Source: Candidatus Krumholzibacteriota bacterium (GTDB lineage: Bacteria > Krumholzibacteriota > Krumholzibacteriia > Krumholzibacteriales > Krumholzibacteriaceae). Taken from it: a stretch of DNA of 6,131 nt. The notes beneath the pieces are model-generated. The model had not been told where the DNA came from. It saw only the letters and a list, made by a program, of their open reading frames with translations, and searched no databases. Numbering within the stretch: position 1 is the stretch's first letter; each line of letters starts with the position of its first letter. Location: positions 1 through 6,131 of the forward strand of contig DAOVFR010000162.1 of NCBI GenBank assembly GCA_030672805.1. The letters run 5' to 3'. The position numbers were made by a program, and so were the translations under genes. Of this stretch, positions 1 to 4,981 are shown piece after piece.

Positions 1-553
1 TTTCCCTTATTTCCCCGAGCTCCTGCGATATGCCCATCAATTCAAGCTGTTTCTTTCTTCTGGCCGCCCTGGTATCGACATCGGCCGTGAGGAATACCTT
101 GACATGTGCAAAGGGAAATACCATGGAGCCGGTGTCGCGGCCATCGGCAACGATTCCACTTCGGCGTCCGATTGATCTCTGTATCCTGACCATCGCGCGC
201 CGTACTTCCCTGTAACGACTTACAGGTGAAACAGCCCTGGAGACAGCGGCTTCCCTTATCTCCCTTTCCACTTTCCGGCCGTCAAGATAGAGGTGTGGCT
301 TGCCGTCCGTAATACGCAGTTCCAGGTTAACCGTCCGGGCGACGATCGAAACGGATTCCTCATCCTCCGGGTCGATTCCCCCCTGCAGCACCGCATGCGT
401 CACTGCCCGGTACATGGCCCCCGTGTCGAGGTACATCAGCCCGAGACGATCGGCGAGCAGTGAAGCTGTCGTACTCTTCCCGGACCCCGCCGGGCCGTCG
501 ATCGTCACGATCAGGTTCTGAAAGACCTTTTCTTTCTCACGTTCGATGTTCAT
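1..553 (-). CDS. cmk: Cytidylate kinase (CMP/dCMP kinase), 5' part, cut by window edge
   Basis: Cytosolic kinase that transfers phosphate from ATP to CMP or dCMP in pyrimidine nucleotide synthesis and salvage. I translated 184 codons from an ATG at 553; the frame is open to base 2. The family usually runs to about 220-230 residues, so roughly 40 C-terminal residues lie outside the window. Visible motifs are the P-loop GPAGSGKST (residues 20-28), the LDTGAMYRA nucleotide-monophosphate site (42-50), and GRDTG (138-142) followed by SMVFP, an FLTA strand and the RAARR basic lid segment. The GRD motif reads GRDTGSMVFP where many relatives have GRDIGTVVFP, a conservative variation. The N-terminus has about ten charged residues (MNIEREKEKV) before the first strand, slightly longer than usual. 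No earlier in-frame ATG, GTG or TTG exists back to a stop at 584-586, so the start is firm. It follows hisC by 56 nt and probably sits in the same transcript. Confidence 0.95.
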   Translation of the reverse strand, partial: MNIEREKEKVFQNLIVTIDGPAGSGKSTTASLLADRLGLMYLDTGAMYRAVTHAVLQGGIDPEDEESVSIVARTVNLELRITDGKPHLYLDGRKVEREIREAAVSRAVSPVSRYREVRRAMVRIQRSIGRRSGIVADGRDTGSMVFPFAHVKVFLTADVDTRAARRKKQLELMGISQELGEIRE

Positions 554-558
554 TTGGA

Positions 559-565
559 GATCACC
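559..565 (-). promoter_or_regulatory. Unusual ribosome binding site of cmk
   Basis: There is no AGGAGG core upstream of the cmk ATG. The best pairing with the 16S rRNA 3' end is GGTGATC, which matches the downstream part of the extended anti-Shine-Dalgarno complement (AAGGAGGTGATC) and ends 5 nt before the ATG. It lies beside a GC-rich palindrome, CGGGCCCG (566-573), that could fold over it. The match is seen in the sequence; its use for initiation is inferred. Confidence 0.4.
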
Positions 566-609
566 CGGGCCCGAACCGGCGTTTCAGGGACAAGCAGCAT
601 GACAAGGGA

Positions 610-1707
610 TCATACAAGTTTTCCGATGGCTTCGATAAACCTCTTGTTCTCAACCGCATTTCCGACCGTTACACGGAACGACTCCTCACCAAGGCCGAAA
701 GGTTTCATCCCGCGCACGATGATGCCGGCACCCAGTAGTTTATCAACGATACCGGTACACCCATCGGGAGGCACTACGAGTATAAAATTGGTCTGTGAGG
801 ATGGCACGGTAAAGCCCATCGCGATCAGCTCGTTTCTGATATAATCCAGCTGGACCCTGTTTTCCTTGATTCTGCCCGTTATTAAATTTACGTGTTTAAG
901 TGCCGCGCGGGCGGCGATCTGTGCAAGCCGGTTTACGTTAAAGGGCTGTCGGACCTTGTGCATGCATGTAACGAAACCTTCGTGGGAGATCGAGTAGCCG
1001 ACCCTCAAGCCGGAGAGAGAATGAATCTTCGAAAATGTCCTGAGAATAATGAGGTTCTTTCTTTCCTTTTGAAGGGAGAGCACGTCCGGAAAATCGGCGG
1101 CTGTGACGTACTCGTAGTACGCCTCGTCGAATACCACGAGTATATTATCCCGGATGCCGTCGAGAAAGCGTTCGATCTCTTTCCCTGTCACGTATGTACC
1201 CGTCGGGTTGTTCGGGTTGCAGATGAAGATAAGCTTTGTCTTGCCCGTGATCCCTTCCTTCATTGCGTCGAGATCGAGACGGTAATCGATGAGTGGCACT
1301 TCAACCGCCTTGACCCCCGCAAGCTGTGTTACGATCGGGTAAACAATGAAACTGGGAAACGGGTAAATAATCTCTTCATCCGGGTTTATAAACGCCCGAA
1401 CGAGCATATCGATGATCTCGTTGGAACCGTTTCCGATGAATACTTGCCCGGGATCAAGCTGTAGATATTCGGCAATTTCCCTGCAGAGGTAGTAGCTTCC
1501 GGAATTGGGATACCTGTTGATATAGTCAATCTCATCGATTATCGCCTGTTTTACTTCCCCCATCGGTGGGTCAGGGTTTTCGTTCGAGGCTAGCTTTATA
1601 ATTTCACCCTCGAATTTCTTCTCCCGTCTCACCTCCTCGATCGGTTTGCCGGGCACATACGGCTTGACGTTCCTCAGGTGCGGCTGCATGAGAACCTCGA
1701 AATCCAT
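610..1707 (-). CDS. hisC: Histidinol-phosphate aminotransferase (PLP fold-type I)
   Basis: PLP-dependent class I/II aminotransferase of 365 residues, the normal size for HisC. The family interconverts histidinol phosphate and imidazole-acetol phosphate with glutamate/2-oxoglutarate in histidine synthesis. Visible motifs are the N-terminal SNENP (41-45), the GNGSNE cofactor-phosphate loop (92-97), NPNNPTG (164-170), VFDEAYYEY with D194 and Y197 contacting the PLP ring, RTFSK with the Schiff-base lysine K227, SGLRVGY with R235, RQPFNVN (253-259), and a C-terminal substrate-carboxylate arginine R345 in FRVTVG. The ATG at 1707 has an AGGAGA Shine-Dalgarno 7 nt upstream, which favours it over the second Met at residue 7. 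It lies 13 nt after rluB and 56 nt before cmk, with no other his genes in view. In many bacteria an aminotransferase beside cmk belongs to the tyrA/aroA group, so a role in phenylalanine/tyrosine transamination is a real alternative. The family is certain; the substrate is not. Confidence 0.9.
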   Translation of the reverse strand: MDFEVLMQPHLRNVKPYVPGKPIEEVRREKKFEGEIIKLASNENPDPPMGEVKQAIIDEIDYINRYPNSGSYYLCREIAEYLQLDPGQVFIGNGSNEIIDMLVRAFINPDEEIIYPFPSFIVYPIVTQLAGVKAVEVPLIDYRLDLDAMKEGITGKTKLIFICNPNNPTGTYVTGKEIERFLDGIRDNILVVFDEAYYEYVTAADFPDVLSLQKERKNLIILRTFSKIHSLSGLRVGYSISHEGFVTCMHKVRQPFNVNRLAQIAARAALKHVNLITGRIKENRVQLDYIRNELIAMGFTVPSSQTNFILVVPPDGCTGIVDKLLGAGIIVRGMKPFGLGEESFRVTVGNAVENKRFIEAIGKLV

Positions 1708-1714
1708 TTCTCGA

Positions 1715-1720
1715 TCTCCT
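1715..1720 (-). promoter_or_regulatory. Ribosome binding site deciding the hisC start
   Basis: AGGAGA begins directly after the rluB TGA stop and lies 7 nt before the ATG at 1707. This near-ideal spacing picks the first Met over the internal Met at codon 7. Its position lets ribosomes ending rluB reload on hisC, consistent with co-expression. Confidence 0.75.
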
Positions 1721-2458
1721 TCAGATTAATCCTGTCAATTCTCTCAAGCGATTCTCTTCCTTCACGGTGAGGGGCCTGATATCGCCAATGTTCAGGTCGT
1801 TGAACTCGAGGTTCCCCAGTGCCTTCCGGTGAAGGGCCGCTACCCTGTATCCCAGGATGGCAAACATCCTCCTGACCTGGCGCTTTTTCCCCTCCTTGAG
1901 TACGACCTCGAGTTCCGTGCGGTTTTTCCTTCTCTTCAGTATCCGAACCTTGCACGGTTGTGTCTCGAATGAACCTTTCCTGATCCCCGATTCGAGTGCT
2001 GTCACCGATTTATCCGTAACTTCGTTCTCGACGGACACGTGGTATGTTTTTTCCACCTTGAACCCGGGATGTGTCAGCCGGTATGCAAGATTCCCGTCAT
2101 TCGTCAGGATCAGGATGCCTGTCGTGTCGAGATCGAGTCTCCCGACCGGGAACAACCGGTCACGGTAACCCTGTTCCCCTGCAATGTCGATGACGGTTCT
2201 TCTACCGTGCGAGTCGGTAACGGTGCTGAGGACCCCGGCCGGTTTGTTAATAACGAGCACGATAGACTTCGATGAAGGAGCGACCCTTTGTCCATCGACC
2301 TTCACTTCGTCTGTTTCCGGATCGACTTCGATCGAGAGCCGCTCAACAATCACGCCGTTCAGCGTGACTGTTCCCCTCCGTATCAGTTCCTCGCACTTTC
2401 TTCTTGAACCAAGACCGGAACAGGCCAGGAAACGGTTGATCCTGATTCTAGGCTTCAT
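1721..2458 (-). CDS. rluB: 23S rRNA pseudouridine synthase, RluB/RsuA family
   Basis: Isomerises a specific uridine to pseudouridine in ribosomal RNA; RluB of E. coli modifies U2605 in the 23S peptidyl-transferase region. The 245-residue protein has an N-terminal S4 RNA-binding domain (about 4-50, with the LACSGLGSRRKCEELI signature and TLNG) and then the catalytic domain. The latter shows VINKPAGVLST (69-79), PVGRLDLDTTGILILTNDG with catalytic aspartate D109, the YRLTHPGFKVEKTYHV strand (126-141), and KEGKKRQVRRM (188-198) that closes the active site. The RsuA/RluB/RluE/RluF subfamilies share these motifs. The place immediately after scpB is the classic rluB position, which supports the symbol, but the target base is not proven. 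The start overlaps the scpB stop by 11 nt. AGGAGG touches the ATG directly, which suggests initiation depends on coupling to scpB. Confidence 0.93.
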   Translation of the reverse strand: MKPRIRINRFLACSGLGSRRKCEELIRRGTVTLNGVIVERLSIEVDPETDEVKVDGQRVAPSSKSIVLVINKPAGVLSTVTDSHGRRTVIDIAGEQGYRDRLFPVGRLDLDTTGILILTNDGNLAYRLTHPGFKVEKTYHVSVENEVTDKSVTALESGIRKGSFETQPCKVRILKRRKNRTELEVVLKEGKKRQVRRMFAILGYRVAALHRKALGNLEFNDLNIGDIRPLTVKEENRLRELTGLI

Positions 2459-3176
2459 CCTCCTGTAAGCTTTCCGAAACCTCCCCCGCTCCCGATTGTG
2501 TTTCTTCTGTTTCTTCCTCGTTCTCTACCGTTTCCCCGGCTGTCTGGCGTGAAATGCCTCCGATGTCACCTGCCTTATAGCCGGGCTGTTCCGTTTCCAT
2601 GGTAGACGGGATAAGGTCTATCAACTGGAGATTCTTCTCGAGTTCCTCCATGCTCGGAAGGTCCCTGTAATCCCTGAGACCGATGTATTCGAGGAATTTT
2701 CTCGTCGTTGAGTACAGGTAGGGTCTTCCGACGCCCTCGCCGCGCCCCGTGATGGTTATCAACTCCCGTTCCGTGAGGGTCGAGAGCACTCCGTCGCAGT
2801 TCACGCCGCGTATCGCCTCTATCTGTATACGGCTGATAGGCTGTTTGTATGCTACGATGGCCAGAGTTTCGAGCGCCGGCTGAGAGAGACGCGATTTCCG
2901 TTTCTTTTTAAACAGCATCGATACGATGGAAGCATATTCGGGCAGTGTGGTGATCTGGTATCCCCCAGCCACCTCCGTTATTCCGAAGCTTCTCGCCTGT
3001 GTTCTGTAGGAGCGATCGAGAGATGCTATCGTGTTCTTGATCTCCCTGGTCGAGGATATTCCGGTGATCGACGCTAGTCGTCCCACGGAGAGTGGCGCGT
3101 CCGATGCGAACAGCAGCGCTTCGATGTTCAGTTCGAGATCGGTACGATCAACGGTTTTGCCGTTCTCTGGTTCCAT
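2448..3176 (-). CDS. scpB: Segregation and condensation protein B
   Basis: Cytosolic partner of ScpA in the bacterial SMC-ScpAB condensin; a dimer of ScpB winged-helix proteins binds the central part of the ScpA kleisin and supports chromosome organisation and segregation. The 242-residue sequence shows the family N-terminus (LELNIEALLFASDAPLS, 14-30), the first winged helix, and then the strongly conserved second one: LSQPALETLAIVAYKQPIS (97-115), IEAIRGVNCDGVLSTL (119-134), and GRGEGVGRPYLYSTT (144-158) leading to FLEYIGL. After about residue 190 comes a low-complexity tail rich in Glu, Thr and Ser with no visible fold, common and variable in this family. The ATG at 3176 has AAGGGA 8 nt upstream. 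It overlaps the end of scpA by 29 nt in another frame and the start of rluB by 11 nt, which implies translational coupling of the whole scpA-scpB-rluB set. Confidence 0.95.
   Translation of the reverse strand: MEPENGKTVDRTDLELNIEALLFASDAPLSVGRLASITGISSTREIKNTIASLDRSYRTQARSFGITEVAGGYQITTLPEYASIVSMLFKKKRKSRLSQPALETLAIVAYKQPISRIQIEAIRGVNCDGVLSTLTERELITITGRGEGVGRPYLYSTTRKFLEYIGLRDYRDLPSMEELEKNLQLIDLIPSTMETEQPGYKAGDIGGISRQTAGETVENEEETEETQSGAGEVSESLQEDEA
2459..2464 (-). promoter_or_regulatory. Shine-Dalgarno abutting the rluB start
   Basis: A perfect AGGAGG sits with zero spacer before the rluB ATG; these bases also encode Gln-Glu-Asp in the ScpB tail. Normal spacing is about 5-9 nt, so this site should work poorly alone. 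No in-frame start codon lies at a better distance up or downstream. Termination-reinitiation from the scpB TAG 8 nt downstream is the likely mode (inference). Confidence 0.5.
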
Positions 3177-3909
3177 TGTTCATATCCCTTTTGGTGGTGG
3201 AAGGCAGCGTCTCGGGAGTGTAGAGCCAGATATCCGAACCGGACGACATCTGTTTCGCGATAGTTTCGCCGCGCTTGACCATCTCGAGCAGGGCGAGAAA
3301 AGTTACGATTATATCGATCCTGCTGGTGACGGAATCGAACAGCTCGGTAAAGAGGATTTCCGACTTCGACACGAGCTTCGTTCGTATCAATGCTATTTTT
3401 TCCTCCAGTGTAACCGTTTCACGTTCGATCCGGTACGTGATATGTTTCTTCAGGTCTTCCATGACCTTTCTGAAGGCGCCCACCAGGTCGAACAGCGTGA
3501 CCTCCATTGTCCTCGACCCCGAGACGTCTCCGGGAATCTTTATCATGGGTCTCGTGAACATCTTTCGCCTGACATCTTCCTTCTCGGAGAGATGGTGTGC
3601 CGCTTCCTTGAATTTCTTGTATTCCAGGAGGTTTCTAACCAGCTCCTCGCGTGGATCCTCCTCATCTTCATCATTCACGCGTCGTGGAAGCAGCAATTGT
3701 GATTTGATTCTCATAAGTGTGGCGGCTGTAACGAAGAATTCGCCCGCGACCTCGAGCTGCAGCTCCTGCATGATCTCGATGTATGAGAGGTATTCGCGAG
3801 TGATGTGTGATATGGGTATGTCGTAAATATTGATCTTGTCCCTGCGGATAAGATGAAGAAGCAGGTCCATCGGACCTTCGAAGTGTGAAAGCCGTACATG
3901 GTACGTCAT
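3148..3909 (-). CDS. scpA: Segregation and condensation protein A (kleisin)
   Basis: Kleisin subunit of the SMC-ScpAB condensin: it bridges the heads of the SMC dimer, carries ScpB, and acts on the nucleoid. From the ATG at 3909 the protein is 253 residues, normal for ScpA. The N-terminal SMC-neck-binding part shows HFEGPMDLLLHLIRRDKINIYDIPIS in residues 9-34 and the ITREYLSYI helix. An acidic linker (NDEDEEDPREE) and a mid-region that would bind ScpB follow. The C-terminal winged helix carries SRIDIIVTFLALLEMVKRG (196-214) and the SSGSDIWL strand, as expected for docking on the SMC cap. The frame is open 18 codons further to a GTG at 3963, but homology begins at MTYHVRLSHFEG and GGGGA/GGAAGGA stretches precede the ATG, so I chose 3909. 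It overlaps scpB by 29 nt. A sigma70-like promoter lies about 75 nt upstream. No smc gene is in the window. Confidence 0.95.
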   Translation of the reverse strand: MTYHVRLSHFEGPMDLLLHLIRRDKINIYDIPISHITREYLSYIEIMQELQLEVAGEFFVTAATLMRIKSQLLLPRRVNDEDEEDPREELVRNLLEYKKFKEAAHHLSEKEDVRRKMFTRPMIKIPGDVSGSRTMEVTLFDLVGAFRKVMEDLKKHITYRIERETVTLEEKIALIRTKLVSKSEILFTELFDSVTSRIDIIVTFLALLEMVKRGETIAKQMSSGSDIWLYTPETLPSTTKRDMNNGTRERQNR

Positions 3910-3965
3910 GACATCCCCGATCCTTCCGTTGCACGCTGCCTTCCGGTCGGTTTTCCACCCCACCC

Positions 3966-3976
3966 CGTTCCGAACG
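3966..3976. other. 11-bp palindrome at the predicted scpA transcription start
   Basis: CGTTCCGAACG is a 5-bp inverted repeat around a single central base. It starts about where the transcript from the TTGACA/TACTCT promoter would begin. A repressor site or a small 5' leader hairpin are both possible. It is short enough to arise by chance, and I recognise no regulator's motif. Confidence 0.2.
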
Positions 3977-3983
3977 ACGTAGT

Positions 3984-4012
3984 AGAGTAAGAAAATACAA
4001 GGTTTCTGTCAA
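3984..4012 (-). promoter_or_regulatory. Sigma70-like promoter before scpA
   Basis: Reading the minus strand, a perfect TTGACA (4007-4012) is followed by a 17-nt AT-rich spacer and TACTCT (3984-3989; 3 of 6 to TATAAT, including the first T, the A and the last T). Transcription would start near 3977, giving a leader of roughly 68 nt before the scpA ATG. It lies in the only sizeable gap of the window, so it is the natural driver of scpA-scpB-rluB-hisC-cmk. The -10 box is weak, so this is a prediction only. Confidence 0.5.
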
Positions 4013-4054
4013 CGTTTTCCTTGGACGTTCACCGCGAATCCTGTCACCTTTTAT

Positions 4055-4981
4055 CTAGCCTCGCGGGTGGAAAGTGCGGTGCACTTCCAGCAGGTAATCC
4101 ATATCGAGTTTGGTATAGATCTGTGTCGTTGAGATGCTCGAATGTCCCAGGAGCTCCTGGACAACCCTCAGGTCGGCGCCTCCCTCGATCAGATGGGTGG
4201 CAAAGGAGTGTCTCAGCGTATGGGGTGTTGTACCGGGCGGTAATCCGGCCCTTGCGGCATACTTCTTGATCATCTTCCAGAAGCTTATCCTTGACAGTCG
4301 TTTTCCCCTGTAATTGAGGAAAAAATATGGAGATACATGGCTTCTCTGGAGCTTGGGCCTGGCCTGGTCCAGGTAACGCTTCATTGCATCGCGTGACTTC
4401 GTTCCGTAGGGTACGATCCTTTCCTTGCGCCCCTTGCCCCGTACGCGTACCAGCCGTCTCTCATGGTCAACCTGTTCGAGTAAAAGACCGCATAGCTCGG
4501 AAACGCGCATACCTGTGGAGTATGCCAGTTCGAGCATCGCACCGTCCCTCCGTCCCATCGTTGAATCGTCCGGTTGTTCGAGGAGCAGTTCGACTTCGAA
4601 CGGTGAGAGGACAAAAGGTATCTTTCGAAGGATCTTCGGGGCCGAGATATTCTCGATATCGAGCCGTCGTATTTCCCTCTCCCGGTACAGGAAGCGGTGG
4701 AATCCCTTCACGGCGCTCAGGATCCTCGCCTGGGAAGACGGGTGTTTCTTCCTTTTAAGTTCCCCGGCGAACCGGAGGGTCGATTCGGGATCGATACCGT
4801 TGGGCGAATCGATACCCAAGCGACGCAAGTATTTAAAGTAGACCTTCAAGTCTTTCGTGTAAGCCTTTAGTGTCATTTCGGATAAACCCTTCTCAACAGA
4901 CAGGATATCCCTGTACTGTTCGAGGAGCCTGTCGAGAAGCGTGTTATTCCCCGTGGAGGTATTTGTAGACCGTGCGTGCAA
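4055..4981 (-). CDS. xerD: Site-specific tyrosine recombinase, XerD type
   Basis: Cuts and rejoins DNA at dif-like sites near the replication terminus to resolve chromosome dimers before division. The 308 residues match the family length. The N-terminal SAM-like core-binding domain spans about 15-105 (LLDRLLEQYRDILSVEKGLS, then TLKAYTKDLKVYFKYL). The C-terminal catalytic domain has the full set: R159 in TGMRVSEL, K183 in RGKGRKER, H254 and R257 in PHTLRHSFATHL, H280 in LLGHSSIS, and nucleophile Y289 in STTQIYTKL, ending in HPR. The STTQIYT stretch is closer to XerD than to XerC as I recall them, but a single-recombinase Xer system is possible. The start is TTG at 4981, because no ATG, GTG or TTG follows until residue 36, past the conserved first helix, and GGAG lies 6 nt upstream. 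It overlaps uvrC by 38 nt. Confidence 0.9.
   Translation of the reverse strand: MHARSTNTSTGNNTLLDRLLEQYRDILSVEKGLSEMTLKAYTKDLKVYFKYLRRLGIDSPNGIDPESTLRFAGELKRKKHPSSQARILSAVKGFHRFLYREREIRRLDIENISAPKILRKIPFVLSPFEVELLLEQPDDSTMGRRDGAMLELAYSTGMRVSELCGLLLEQVDHERRLVRVRGKGRKERIVPYGTKSRDAMKRYLDQARPKLQRSHVSPYFFLNYRGKRLSRISFWKMIKKYAARAGLPPGTTPHTLRHSFATHLIEGGADLRVVQELLGHSSISTTQIYTKLDMDYLLEVHRTFHPRG

Noticed and set aside
609..614. TATGAT at the hisC stop as a -10 box for cmk
   Set aside because: The hexamer is good, but nothing resembling TTGACA lies 16-18 nt upstream and there is no TGn extension.
892..1464. 190-codon plus-strand open frame opposite hisC
   Set aside because: It lies wholly antisense to a hisC frame with intact motifs, resembles no family I know, and is Cys/Arg/Val-rich as expected of a shadow frame.
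1674..1955. 93-codon minus-strand frame overlapping the rluB end and hisC start
   Set aside because: Charged, repetitive Gly/Glu/Arg-rich out-of-frame reading of rluB; the rluB and hisC frames account for the region.
3031..3702. 223-codon plus-strand open frame across scpA/scpB
   Set aside because: Antisense to two well-supported genes; no recognisable motif and no credible start region. A shadow of the codon use on the minus strand.
3910..3975. G-rich scpA leader as a riboswitch or G-quadruplex
   Set aside because: Runs such as GGGGTGGGGTGG give too few spaced G-tracts for a stable quadruplex, and I recognise no riboswitch core in about 68 nt.
4008..4026. AACGT/ACGTT inverted repeat after xerD as a terminator
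   Set aside because: Only a 5-bp stem with a 9-nt loop and no following T-tract; it overlaps the predicted -35 box, so it is not a credible rho-independent terminator.
4327..4841. Overlapping plus-strand open frames opposite xerD
   Set aside because: Arg/Ser/Pro-rich composition typical of antisense frames; xerD has all six catalytic residues on the other strand.
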